Assembly: GCF_000218895.1 (NCBI RefSeq)
Contig: NC_015703.1
Location: 1,115,501 to 1,179,500, forward strand
Length of the DNA: 64,000 bases
Direction: 5' to 3'
Origin: Runella slithyformis DSM 19594
GTDB lineage: Bacteria > Bacteroidota > Bacteroidia > Cytophagales > Spirosomataceae
The position numbers and the translations under genes were made by a program. Shown here piece after piece: positions 52,254 to 61,177 of this stretch; the stretch's first letter is position 1; every line of letters starts with the position of its first letter. The notes beneath the pieces are model-generated. The model was given only the letters and a program-made list of their open reading frames with translations, searched no databases and was not told the DNA's origin.

Positions 52254-55200
52254 TTAAAAATTTACCGTTGCATTCAGGTAGTAAAACGCGCCGTTGAATC
52301 CAAACTGATTGGCATTTCGGGTAAACGGTATTTGACCGTTAGAGTAGCCCGCAAAGTTTCGTGCCACACGGTCAGGATACACGTTGGTTACGTTGTTGCT
52401 GCCCACCGAAAGGTTAAAGGTTTTGTTGGGCGTATAAGTAATCACTACATCGTGGAGGGTTTTGCCGGCAAAAGTCTGCGTGATGTGCGGGCGATTGGCG
52501 GGCTTTTCCCAGGCAGTAACTGAGCCGAAATACGATGTTCGCCACGTAAAATTCACCTTATTAGCCTGATAACTAAGACTTAAGTGCATTTTCTGACGTG
52601 GCTGTGCCGTTTCTATTAAGCTGATACTCACCGTATCGATCACCAGGATCCGTGCGGCAGTACCTGCCTGTAAGGCTGCCGGGGTGGGGCGTTGAGCCGT
52701 AATTTCAGTTTCATTGAACGTCAGGGCCAGACTTGCCGTAAAACGGTTTTTAGCGTTGAAATCATGTTTATAAGTCGTTACAAAGTCGATGCCCTTCGTC
52801 GTCGTATTGACGTGGTTGGTAAAAAAACGAATCTCCGAAATACCGGGGAACAGCGGGCGCAGTGCGGCAATCTGACTTACAATCATACGCTCGGCCAGGA
52901 TGATACGGTCTTTAATGTCGATTTGATACGCATCAAGCGTAAACAAAAATTTACTGCCCGCTTTGGCCGTAACGCCCAAACTATAGTTCCACGAGGTTTC
53001 GGCAGTAGGGTTTGCTACACCAATCTGCGCCAAACGAGGGTCATTGTTGGGCAACTGCTTGGTCTGTATAATAGCTCCTGCCTGCACAGTAGAAGTAGTG
53101 ACACTGTTGAAAGTCTGCGCCAATGAGGGCGCACGAAAGCCTCGGTTGACAGACCCCCTCAATGAGACGTTTTCGCTCAGTTTGAGGCGTGAGGCCAATT
53201 TTCCCGATACGTTAGAGCCAAAATCACTGTAATTTTCGTAGCGTAATGCCCCTGTGAGTAAGAATTTATCCGTAATGTCCGTTTCTACGTCAGCATAAAA
53301 TCCGATATTGCTGCGGGTGGTGTTGGTTTCATCGGCAGGCGCAATGCCGGGACGACCGCTCGACCCCGGCAGTTTGCCACGGCTTGTCGCCAAAGGTCCT
53401 ACTTGAAACGATTCGGGCGAGCCTTGTTTCAAAATAAAATTATCCACTCGGTATTGGGTTCCAAAGGCTACGTTAAAGGTTTTTGTACCCATCAATCCAT
53501 TATAATTGCGGCTCACGTTGGCCTCTAACGTAGTTTGCCCAAAGGCGTTTTGGCCCACATAAAAACTTGTAGGCGACTGCGCCCCCATCGAAGGATTGGT
53601 GGTATTTTGGGCCCACATGTCCAGGTTGTTGAAACCATACCCGGCACTGAAATCCAAGTTCCATCCATCACTGAGTTTCCGATTGATTCCCACCACGGTT
53701 GAGTAGTCACGGGTCATGCCCGGAAGTTCGGGCGTATAGCCGTCGGGAAAAATTTCAGGCGTGGCGTTGGCATTGGTAGGAGTAGCGACACGAAAAAAGC
53801 CATAGGCCATTACGTCTTTTATAGACACCCCGCCAAAACTGTACAAATTCCAGTTTTTAGCCAACGGATAGCCTAAATTGTAAAATCCCTGATAAGCCGT
53901 AGTTTGGTTACTGCCATAAATACCGACACGAAATGTACTGTAGGCAGGCCATACGCCGCGAGAGGTACGGGTTGCTTCATCAGCAGCGGGAGTATTGGAA
54001 TAAATTCCGGTATAAGCCCCTCCTTCTACAGGGCGTGGGATGTAGTTGTCAGAGCGATTGGTACCATTGGCTTTTTGATACTGAAACGAAAGGTTTAAGT
54101 AGCTTTTCTCTTTACCTAATTTAAAACCATAATTGAAAGCTCCCAAAAACGTACCGCCATCCCCTTCTTTTGTGACACCATACTGCGTTTTGAAAGTGCC
54201 TTTCCCCACGCTTCTGTTGAGACCGATATTTACGATACCGGCAATGGCGTCAGAGCCGTACTGGGCCGCTGCCCCATCGCGTAATACTTCGATTCTATCC
54301 ACTGCCAACGACGGAATAGCATTCATGTCCGTCACTACCGTCCCCAAACCTACCGTGACGTTTAAGTTCAATCCCGAAAATTGATGACGGCGCTTGCCAT
54401 CTACCAGTACCAATACCTGATCGGGCGAGAGCCCCCGCAAAGTAGCAGGGTCAGCATAATTAGCCACGCCGTTTACGCCCGTTTTGGCCGAATTGAACGA
54501 CGGCGACGTAAACTGCACCATTTGTGCTACCTCTATCTGACCTGTGCTTTGGAGTTCTTTGGCACTGATTACATCTACAGGTACCGGACGATCCACGTCT
54601 GTGCGCGGCGCACCGCGTGACCCTACCACTACCACTTCTGAGAGTGACGAAGCACTCTCATTGAGGGTAACACTCATCACTTGGCTCACGTTTTCGACAC
54701 GTACTTCTTTTGACTGATACCCGATGTATGAAAAAACCAGAATTTCACCCGCCTCGGCGTTGAGTTTAAAAATGCCTTCGGGGTCTGAGATGGTACCGCG
54801 CGTCGTTCCTTTTATCTGAACACTTACCCCGGGCATGGCCGCTCCGCTTTTATCCTTTACTTTGCCTTCGACGGGTGCGACTGCTGCCGTCGGTTCGGGG
54901 GTTGGGGAAACATCGGGGGGTGAAGCGACCGTACTTAGTACAATTTGGTTTTTAAAGGTTTTATAGCTGATCCCCAATGGATTAAAAAACCGATCCAATA
55001 CCTCCGATAATCGTTCATTCTGAGCCACGAGCGTTACTCTACGATCCGCTTGAATAAGTTTAGGACTGTAAACAAACTTTACTTCTACCGTCTTTTCAAG
55101 TTGCGCCAAAACCTCATGAATACCTTTATCCTGCAACCTGAGGGAGACGTTCCGTTCCAAAAAATCCTGACCGTGCGTCTTGTGCGCCAGCGAACTTCCC

Positions 55201-55286
55201 ACCAACAAAAACGCCAGCAGAAGTTGAGTAAAGGATACTTTCATGATTTTTGCCAAAACACGTTTGACATTTGTAAAATTTTGCAT
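52254..55286 (-). CDS. TonB-dependent outer membrane receptor with STN domain (signalling type)
   Basis: The start at 55286 (MQNFTNVKRVLAKIMKVSF) gives 1010 residues; a longer frame from 55388 adds an unneeded extension. Domains in order are signal peptide, STN domain (about 35-105, RDVSLRLQDKG-like NVSLRLQDKGIHEVLAQLEK), carboxypeptidase-regulatory-like domain (about 140-225, VEGKVKDKSGAAMPGVSVQIKG), plug (about 240-350) and barrel ending LNATVNF. The STN domain and the sigma-FecR genes upstream indicate cell-surface signalling: ligand binding is relayed to FecR and the sigma factor. No SusD partner gene is present. The ligand is unknown. Confidence 0.92.
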   Translation of the reverse strand: MQNFTNVKRVLAKIMKVSFTQLLLAFLLVGSSLAHKTHGQDFLERNVSLRLQDKGIHEVLAQLEKTVEVKFVYSPKLIQADRRVTLVAQNERLSEVLDRFFNPLGISYKTFKNQIVLSTVASPPDVSPTPEPTAAVAPVEGKVKDKSGAAMPGVSVQIKGTTRGTISDPEGIFKLNAEAGEILVFSYIGYQSKEVRVENVSQVMSVTLNESASSLSEVVVVGSRGAPRTDVDRPVPVDVISAKELQSTGQIEVAQMVQFTSPSFNSAKTGVNGVANYADPATLRGLSPDQVLVLVDGKRRHQFSGLNLNVTVGLGTVVTDMNAIPSLAVDRIEVLRDGAAAQYGSDAIAGIVNIGLNRSVGKGTFKTQYGVTKEGDGGTFLGAFNYGFKLGKEKSYLNLSFQYQKANGTNRSDNYIPRPVEGGAYTGIYSNTPAADEATRTSRGVWPAYSTFRVGIYGSNQTTAYQGFYNLGYPLAKNWNLYSFGGVSIKDVMAYGFFRVATPTNANATPEIFPDGYTPELPGMTRDYSTVVGINRKLSDGWNLDFSAGYGFNNLDMWAQNTTNPSMGAQSPTSFYVGQNAFGQTTLEANVSRNYNGLMGTKTFNVAFGTQYRVDNFILKQGSPESFQVGPLATSRGKLPGSSGRPGIAPADETNTTRSNIGFYADVETDITDKFLLTGALRYENYSDFGSNVSGKLASRLKLSENVSLRGSVNRGFRAPSLAQTFNSVTTSTVQAGAIIQTKQLPNNDPRLAQIGVANPTAETSWNYSLGVTAKAGSKFLFTLDAYQIDIKDRIILAERMIVSQIAALRPLFPGISEIRFFTNHVNTTTKGIDFVTTYKHDFNAKNRFTASLALTFNETEITAQRPTPAALQAGTAARILVIDTVSISLIETAQPRQKMHLSLSYQANKVNFTWRTSYFGSVTAWEKPANRPHITQTFAGKTLHDVVITYTPNKTFNLSVGSNNVTNVYPDRVARNFAGYSNGQIPFTRNANQFGFNGAFYYLNATVNF

Positions 55287-55439
55287 AGGTTTAACAAAGG
55301 TTTTGTTTAGACAATAGACAAACTGCTCCCGAACTGTAACTTGACAGAAAGGTTCGGGCATTTTCTCGAATCGGTTGTGTGGCCGCACAACCGATTCTTT
55401 ATTTTTATTTTACTTCAATGCCGGAAAAAGGAAGGATAC

Positions 55440-56453
55440 TCATTGACATCCTTTCCCGTTAATCACGATTCTCGTGCCCCGGACTTGGTACGACGCTGCC
55501 AACGACTGACAGATCACCTCTAACTTTTCGTACATTTCAAGTCCCTCCAAATTGCCCGTCAGGGTACAGTTTTTCAGTGATTCGTTCTCAAAAAACAATT
55601 CAATACCGTAGGCTTTTTCCAATACTTCGACCACTTTTTCGAAAGGCTCGTTCTTAAAATCAAACGCATAATGATTCAACGCAGCGGCTTTGATAATTTC
55701 GGGCTTTTCTACTAAACCCGCCACAAAATGCTGCTCGTCGGCAAAATAGGTGACCTTCAGATTAGGTGTCAGTATTACGCCATTCTCCATGGGCTTATCA
55801 AGCATTTTCTTCTCAAAAACAGCCACCTTGCCCGTTTTTACACCTACTTCTATCTGTTTATTGTGAGTGCCGCGTATCCAGAAGCTTGTTCCCAGTACTT
55901 TGGTGACCACATTACCCACATTGACCAAAAACGGTTTTTCCGGATTATGAGCAATGTTAAAAAACGCATCTCCTTCAAGCTTGATTTCCCGTACGCTGCC
56001 TGTAAAAGACTTCGGCGAAATCAATCGCGACGTAGGTTGAAGCTGTACTTTACTGCCATCCGACAGCACTACTGTCTTTGCTTCAGGGGCTTGGTTTTTC
56101 CATTCAATCCTATCACTGTATTCTTTACTGAGCAGTTGGGCTGCCTGTCGTGACTCGGGCGATTGACGTACCCAAAAAGCAATACCGAAAGCTAACGCCA
56201 CGCAGGCTGCCGCTACCGCACGAAAAACAGCTTTTTGATAGAACGGAATGATTGCGGGCTCGACTATTTGGGCTTGTTTTTTCACCTTAAGCCACATTTT
56301 GGCTTTAGTGATTTTCCAATCCGCCTCGCTTTGAGGGGGTTGTAATTCTTTTCCCACTAAATTGTACCATTGCTCTACCAGTTGTTTTTCCGCAGGGGTG
56401 CATTCGCCGGCAAGGTACTTTTCCAATAAATGTTCAAAAGACTGCTTACTCAT
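55440..56453 (-). CDS. FecR-family anti-sigma factor
   Basis: The start at 56453 (MSKQSFEHLLEKYLAG) gives 337 residues. AVAAACVALAFGIAFWV (about 80-96) is the single membrane helix, with the cytoplasmic anti-sigma part before it (1-78). The periplasmic part has the FecR domain (KTVVLSDGSKVQLQPTSRLI and VLGTSFWIRG) and a C-terminal DUF4974/STN-like domain (FKNEPFEKVVEVLEKAYGIE). It holds the sigma factor inactive until the TonB receptor signals. It lies between the sigma gene and the receptor gene. Confidence 0.93.
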   Translation of the reverse strand: MSKQSFEHLLEKYLAGECTPAEKQLVEQWYNLVGKELQPPQSEADWKITKAKMWLKVKKQAQIVEPAIIPFYQKAVFRAVAAACVALAFGIAFWVRQSPESRQAAQLLSKEYSDRIEWKNQAPEAKTVVLSDGSKVQLQPTSRLISPKSFTGSVREIKLEGDAFFNIAHNPEKPFLVNVGNVVTKVLGTSFWIRGTHNKQIEVGVKTGKVAVFEKKMLDKPMENGVILTPNLKVTYFADEQHFVAGLVEKPEIIKAAALNHYAFDFKNEPFEKVVEVLEKAYGIELFFENESLKNCTLTGNLEGLEMYEKLEVICQSLAASYQVRGTRIVINGKGCQ

Positions 56454-56532
56454 CCTTGTAAGTGGTTTACCCACCTAAGGTCGAAAAAAGCAGATACACC
56501 CCTAAAAGAACTGTAAAAAAATCTTGAAAAAT

Positions 56533-57099
56533 TTACAAATGCACCAAGAGCAGCACGGTTAGAAAGTCGCGCAGGTGGGTACGGAGATGTCGAAGGGCTT
56601 GGGTAATATGGTATTCAACCGCTTTTTCGGTAAGGTCGAGGCGTTGGGCTATTTCACGGTGTGAGAGGTATTCATAACGACTTAACCGAAATATCTGACG
56701 GGTTTTTTCGGGCAATACTTCCAACGATTTTTCGAGGGCGTTTTGGAGGTCTTCGACCGTTAGAGGGAGTTCTGCTTCCTGCATCAATAGGGACGCCTGT
56801 TCCCGGGGTTCCACAAATTTTCGTTGCGCAATGACTGCTCGAAGCTGATTGATCACTTGGTAACGCACTGCTGAAAGCAGGTAATTTTCGACATGACCGA
56901 TCAATAAATTTTCACGTTTTTCCCAGACACCTACGAATACTTCCTGTACGATCTCTTCAGCGGTTTGAGCCGAAGCGGTTTTTTGATAAGCAAGTCTGTA
57001 GAGTTTTTCAGCAAATCGCTCATACAACGTACGAAACGCCAATGCAGCTTTATCGCCGCGAAGTTCCCGGAGTAATTGTTCGTCAGAAAGCAAATGCAT
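56533..57099 (-). CDS. ECF-type RNA polymerase sigma-70 factor (FecI-like)
   Basis: The 188-residue protein has sigma region 2 (about 15-85: FRTLYERFAEKLYRLAYQKT and AEEIVQEVFVGVWEKRENL) and region 4 (about 125-175: LPEKTRQIFRLSRYEYLSHREIAQRLDLTEKAVEYHI). A hydrophobic C-terminal end is typical of the Bacteroidota FecI-like sigma group. It is the first gene of the sigma-FecR-receptor cluster and probably drives the receptor gene. The target promoter is not visible. Confidence 0.93.
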   Translation of the reverse strand: MHLLSDEQLLRELRGDKAALAFRTLYERFAEKLYRLAYQKTASAQTAEEIVQEVFVGVWEKRENLLIGHVENYLLSAVRYQVINQLRAVIAQRKFVEPREQASLLMQEAELPLTVEDLQNALEKSLEVLPEKTRQIFRLSRYEYLSHREIAQRLDLTEKAVEYHITQALRHLRTHLRDFLTVLLLVHL

Positions 57100-57179
57100 T
57101 GAGAAACTCTAAAATTCCGGCAGAAAAGTACAACTTTTCGGAGAATATATAGAAGATTCTACCACCTTATTGAAATACG

Positions 57180-57404
57180 TAATCCTAATTATATCCTGAA
57201 TTACATTTTGCCTGAGTTCCATTTCCTTCCGTCTCAGCCTCGAAAAAGACTTTCCACGTGCCGTTTTCTGTTCATAAGATCACATTGAACATACCCTGCC
57301 GAAGCTCCCTTTTGATCGGCTTCTTCGCCTTTGATTTTAGCATAACCAATCGCATTGGCTATCGTTTGCGGTCCATGTAACATCCGCGTTGGCACTGGCT
57401 TTGT
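57180..57404 (-). pseudogene. Possible decayed secreted-protein gene
   Basis: No intact gene lies in the 305 bp between the sigma factor and the deacetylase, but the minus strand looks coding in pieces. From an ATG at 57383 one frame reads AIGYAKIKGEEADQKGASAG and then YVQCDLMN. A neighbouring frame further on reads ENGTWKVFFEAETEGNGTQ followed by AKC. The pieces sit in different frames, as after a frameshift. I do not recognise the family. Confidence 0.35.
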
Positions 57405-58418
57405 CTACCGGAACAAAAACTTATAGCCCGACACGATCGTGTGCAAATGTGCCGCATCAGCCACGGGTGGAAACGCAAAACGCGGTACGGTAAGCGAAGG
57501 CTCGAGAAGCAAATGATGGCGCACATTCATCAACGCCGTTTGATAGCCGGCTTCCTTCGCGGCATTTACCGTAGCTTGGTCAATTTCGGCCATACTTCCA
57601 TACGGATACACCAAAACATCAACAGGTATATTTAACTGATTTTCAAGCCGTTTTTTCGATTCAACCAACTCATACTGTTTTTCGTCTTCCGGCAAAAATT
57701 TCAATATACGGTGCGTCATGGTGTGTGATGCGACCCGGTGGCCGCGCTTGGTCAGGTCCTGAATCTGCGACCAATTCATGAATTGATACCGGAGCGGGTC
57801 ATGGAGGATTGGGCTATAAGCCCCTTTGTTTTGCTCACAAATTTCACGAACAAGACCGTAAATATCAGCTACCTGATTTTCGTAAACGTATTTTTTCACT
57901 TCACGTGTAAGGTGATTGATACTTAGCGAATTGCCCGCCACTTTAAACGGTTTTCGGTAGTGATCAATGGGTAGCCATACCTCTTGCCCCTGTGCGCGGT
58001 GCAGCAGCAAAAACACATGATCGCGCCAAATGTGGGGTACTTCTCCGTCAACCATGGCCGGGCAAATGGCAAAAAGTGCAGAAAGACCATGTTCTTTCAG
58101 GATCGGGGCCAGGATTTCATAGTTGTTCAGCATGCCGTCATCTACCGTCAAAAACAGTCCCTTCGCATCAGGGTTTTCCAGCTCCTGAATGGGTAATACC
58201 CGAAAATGCTTTTTCAGAAAGGCTAACTGTCGGTCAAACACCGCCGCCGTCACGTCTACATTGTACGTATCAAAGGGCGGCAAACTGCTTATCGGCAACA
58301 CATTATGATAGGAAATAATGCCCCGCTTTCGTCCCGCCAGCGCATGATACAACCGGCTCAATCCCGTGTAATACGAAGCCGTGAGCCAACTGTCGCGGAC
58401 AAAATGGATGAACGACAT
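57405..58418 (-). CDS. Polysaccharide deacetylase family protein
   Basis: The start at 58418 (MSFIHFVRDSWLTASY) gives 337 residues and leaves a small gap to the esterase gene. The NodB-type domain has GIISYHNVLP, LFLTVDDGMLNNYEILAPIL (the TxDDG metal motif), VASHTMTHRILK (metal His pair) and DVLVYPYGSMAEIDQATVNAAKEAGY. It removes acetyl groups from an amino-sugar polymer such as peptidoglycan, chitin-like or exopolysaccharide. No signal peptide is seen, so it may be cytosolic or membrane-associated. It is next to an esterase and a TIM-barrel protein on the same strand. Confidence 0.88.
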   Translation of the reverse strand: MSFIHFVRDSWLTASYYTGLSRLYHALAGRKRGIISYHNVLPISSLPPFDTYNVDVTAAVFDRQLAFLKKHFRVLPIQELENPDAKGLFLTVDDGMLNNYEILAPILKEHGLSALFAICPAMVDGEVPHIWRDHVFLLLHRAQGQEVWLPIDHYRKPFKVAGNSLSINHLTREVKKYVYENQVADIYGLVREICEQNKGAYSPILHDPLRYQFMNWSQIQDLTKRGHRVASHTMTHRILKFLPEDEKQYELVESKKRLENQLNIPVDVLVYPYGSMAEIDQATVNAAKEAGYQTALMNVRHHLLLEPSLTVPRFAFPPVADAAHLHTIVSGYKFLFR

Positions 58419-58425
58419 GCCTCCG

Positions 58426-59256
58426 CTATTTACTTTTTTGTTTGTCAAAATACTGCTTCATAAACAGCAGTTGGTAACTGACGGCACTGTTCCAATACGG
58501 CCAATTGTGCCCTCCCGGGCGGGAAATATAATCGTGAGGAATATTACGCTCTGCCAGTTTCTCGTGAAGATTATTATTGACCCTGTAAAAGAAATCCTCG
58601 CTGCCGCAGTCAATGATGAGCGCCAGAGAATTGGGCGTCAGCAAATGCAGCATATTGATGACTGTGTTCTTTTCCCAGTTTTCGGGCGCTTCCGAATATT
58701 TACCCAGGCGTTTGGCCATGTCCCAATTATTGGGAAAAGGGCGAATGTCTACTCCCCCGCTCATGCTGCCGGCCACGCCAAATACATCCTGATGTTTCAG
58801 GGCCAGATACAGCGCCCCGTGGCCGCCCATGCTCAGGCCCGTAATCCCCCGCCCTGCACGACTTCTGACGGTTTTGTACTTACTGTCTACCCACGCCACC
58901 AATTCATTGGAGACGTAGGTTTCATAGCGCATCGTAGGGTCTATGGGGCTATCCCAGTACCAGCTTGAGAAGCCGCCGTCCGGGCACACAATGATGGCTT
59001 GATAAAGATCGGCCGCCTCGCGCATGAAGGGTGCTTTTTTGACCCAGCCGTTGTAACTGTCGCTGTAGCCGTGCAACAGATATACCACGGGAAACTCCCT
59101 GGTTCCATCGTACGAATCGGGTGTGATAACGACGGCTTTGATGCTTTTTTTCATGGAAGCGCTGTAGGTCTCTACGGTATCGATTTTTACCGCCCAAGCG
59201 GCCTGACTCAACCAAAAGGTGAGGCCCGCAAACAGCATTTTTTTAAGAAAGTTCAT
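58426..59256 (-). CDS. Secreted esterase (CE1 / esterase D-like)
   Basis: The 276-residue protein has a signal peptide (MNFLKKMLFAGLTFWLSQAAWA) and an alpha/beta-hydrolase catalytic triad. ITGLSMGGHGALYLA holds the nucleophile Ser in GLSMGG, LIIDCGSEDFFY holds the Asp, and SRPGGHNWPYW holds the His. VVYLLHGYSDSYNGWVKKAPF forms the oxyanion part. This is the layout of carbohydrate esterase family 1 (feruloyl or acetyl xylan esterases). It is 7 bp upstream of the deacetylase gene, so joint action on a polymer is plausible. Confidence 0.87.
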   Translation of the reverse strand: MNFLKKMLFAGLTFWLSQAAWAVKIDTVETYSASMKKSIKAVVITPDSYDGTREFPVVYLLHGYSDSYNGWVKKAPFMREAADLYQAIIVCPDGGFSSWYWDSPIDPTMRYETYVSNELVAWVDSKYKTVRSRAGRGITGLSMGGHGALYLALKHQDVFGVAGSMSGGVDIRPFPNNWDMAKRLGKYSEAPENWEKNTVINMLHLLTPNSLALIIDCGSEDFFYRVNNNLHEKLAERNIPHDYISRPGGHNWPYWNSAVSYQLLFMKQYFDKQKSK

Positions 59257-59307
59257 ACGGAATAAGGGTTGATAGGCAAAATTCAGTGATTGGATTTACT
59301 TAGACAG

Positions 59308-59345
59308 GAAAAGCCTTTTCAAGTCATTAAAACTTAAAAAGGCTT
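59308..59345 (-). terminator. Terminator after the TIM-barrel gene
   Basis: A 14-bp stem with one mismatch (59311-59324 with 59332-59345) has T-runs on the minus strand. It lies between the isomerase-like gene and the esterase gene, arguing that they are separate transcripts. Confidence 0.75.
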
Positions 59346-59367
59346 ACGGGTAATTTCCGCTGAACGG

Positions 59368-60300
59368 TTACACTTCCGACATCTGTTGTTTCAGGACTTC
59401 GATGCTCTTTTTGGCTTCGTTGTCAAAATCCTTCCAGCGGCATTCGATGGATAACCCGCCTTTGTATTTTATCTTTTTCAACGCTTTGAAATATTCTCTG
59501 AAATCATCGCCGACCGCACCGGGGGCGGTACGATTTTGTTTTTCGGCAATGTGACAATGCGTAATGTATTTACCATATTTTACGATCTGCTCCGGTCCTT
59601 CGTTGTCTTTCATCATGTGGTAAATATCGCACAGCAACCGAAAGCGCGGGTGATTGACGGCTTCGATGATCTCGACGCCCTCGGCCAAACTGTTGATAAA
59701 GTTGGTCTCGCTGCGGTTGAGCGGTTCAATGGCCAGCGTGACGCCGTGCTTTTCGGCCAAAAGGGCCATTTTTTTACTCAGTTCGATGTGCTGCTGTTTG
59801 GCTTTTTCGCGGTCAAAGCCCTCCGGAATGAACCGTGAGCCACCGCTGCCAAACACGATATTGGCCGAGCCGCATTCTTTGGCGCGTTTCAGGGCCAGAT
59901 CGGCACGCTGTAGAATGGCGTCGTGGTGGGTATCATTGCCCACGGATTTGAGCGTTCCGGGAAAGAAACTCACGTACGACCGCAGCGGAAAACGTTCGGC
60001 CTGAAGTGCGGCGAAATTCTTTTGGTATTGCTCATCGCCGCCTTTGTCCGGAATCAGAAATCGCCCGACGTTTTCTTCGATAAACGAATAGCCTAAACTT
60101 TTCAATAACGGGGCTTTGTCATATGAGGTACAAATACCCAACGGCAAGGATAAAGCTCTGTGGGTTTCACCCATAAAAGCGGCTTCGGCCACGGTGCCTG
60201 ACGTCACGATTCCCGCCACTGCGCCGGTCGCTGTTTTGAGAAAGTTTCTTCTTGAATTCGTATTGTCGAATGATTGCATCGGATGAAAAGGGATTTTCAT
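59368..60300 (-). CDS. Tat-exported sugar phosphate isomerase/epimerase-like TIM barrel
   Basis: The 310-residue protein has a Tat-type signal (SRRNFLKTATGAVAGIV) followed by a xylose isomerase-like TIM barrel. LRSYVSFFPGTLKSVG, IVFGSGGSRFIPEGF, VTLAIEPLNRSETNFIN, LLCDIYHMMKD and GGLSIECRW carry the usual metal-binding Glu, Asp/His and Glu. Such exported barrels are common in Bacteroidota; the substrate is unknown. The start could be 60300 or 60279 (MQSFDNTNSRRNFLK). It ends 111 bp upstream of the esterase start. Confidence 0.83.
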   Translation of the reverse strand: MKIPFHPMQSFDNTNSRRNFLKTATGAVAGIVTSGTVAEAAFMGETHRALSLPLGICTSYDKAPLLKSLGYSFIEENVGRFLIPDKGGDEQYQKNFAALQAERFPLRSYVSFFPGTLKSVGNDTHHDAILQRADLALKRAKECGSANIVFGSGGSRFIPEGFDREKAKQQHIELSKKMALLAEKHGVTLAIEPLNRSETNFINSLAEGVEIIEAVNHPRFRLLCDIYHMMKDNEGPEQIVKYGKYITHCHIAEKQNRTAPGAVGDDFREYFKALKKIKYKGGLSIECRWKDFDNEAKKSIEVLKQQMSEV

Positions 60301-60527
60301 TCAGAAGCACCCTTACCCCCTTTTTTTACTATCCGGTGAGAGTGAAACACGTTATTTTTAATCAGAAAGTACCATTTCAATCTCGTTTGTATTATCAACA
60401 AACAGTTAAAGGGGCCCTTTTTAAGATGGGCTTACAGGCTTTGGTGCAAAAAAATAAGGAAAAGAAGATATGCCGGTAACACCAAATACGGCTAAAATAA
60501 CTTCATCCGTATATTTACAAAAAACGT

Positions 60528-60854
60528 TTATTTTACCACATAGACTTGGTTTTCAAGCGATTGTTTGAGCAAATCTACCAGAGAAGGGTAAGCCGTTTTT
60601 AAACTTGGCAGCACATTTTTATGAATATCTATTACAATAACAGGTAACGCAAGAATAGATAAGTTTTGTTGATATGGCAAATTTTTATCAACGCAAATAA
60701 AAGCATCAAAGCCATAATCTGCGGCTAATTTTAGGAGTTTGCCGTTTTTAATACCGTTCCATTCCATATCTCGCACAGTTAATACTTCATAGATGGTTGC
60801 ATCAAAACAAAATTTGAAACGCACATCAACATTCTCATCAAGCAGCAGCTTCAT
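60528..60854 (-). CDS. DUF5615 PIN-like protein (toxin of pair 2)
   Basis: The 108-residue protein opens MKLLLDENVDVRFKFCFD with the family's Asp-Glu start, then KLLKLAADYGFDAFICVDKNLPYQQNL carries the later acidic residues. It overlaps the DUF433 gene by 17 bp, the same order as pair 1 at 36897-37487. PIN-like nuclease activity is expected from the family. The proteins of the two pairs are clearly different in sequence, so they are separate acquisitions rather than a recent duplication. Confidence 0.82.
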   Translation of the reverse strand: MKLLLDENVDVRFKFCFDATIYEVLTVRDMEWNGIKNGKLLKLAADYGFDAFICVDKNLPYQQNLSILALPVIVIDIHKNVLPSLKTAYPSLVDLLKQSLENQVYVVK

Positions 60855-61068
60855 AATGACGCGTAAAGGTATTTAAAAGGCTGGATGCCAATTCAATAAC
60901 AGCTTCTGCCTGCTCACGACTCACGCTTGGATAACCCTCCAAAAAATCATTTAAAGAGCTGACTTCTAAATAATCGAACAACGTTTTTACTGCTACTCTT
61001 GTACCTCGAAATACGGGTGTACCACCCAATATTTCAGCATCCACGACAATCACATCTTTCTGATTCAT
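60838..61068 (-). CDS. DUF433 protein (antitoxin of pair 2)
   Basis: The 76-residue protein matches DUF433: VVDAEILGGTPVFRGTRVAVKTLFDYLEVSSLNDFLEGYPSVSREQ. GGTPVFRGTRV is the classic family motif, more canonical than GKPCVRGMRW in pair 1. It is followed by, and overlaps, the PIN-like gene. The pair would form a toxin-antitoxin unit. It sits in a region between the isomerase-like gene and the DUF1501 gene. Confidence 0.85.
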   Translation of the reverse strand: MNQKDVIVVDAEILGGTPVFRGTRVAVKTLFDYLEVSSLNDFLEGYPSVSREQAEAVIELASSLLNTFTRHYEAAA

Positions 61069-61177
61069 AATCTTCGTAATCGCTTAGTTTCTTTAACAAA
61101 TATACACAATATACCCGTTGATGCTATTCATAAAAATACGCCCCCCTCTTAGATAGCCTTCCTCAATAAAAAATATC

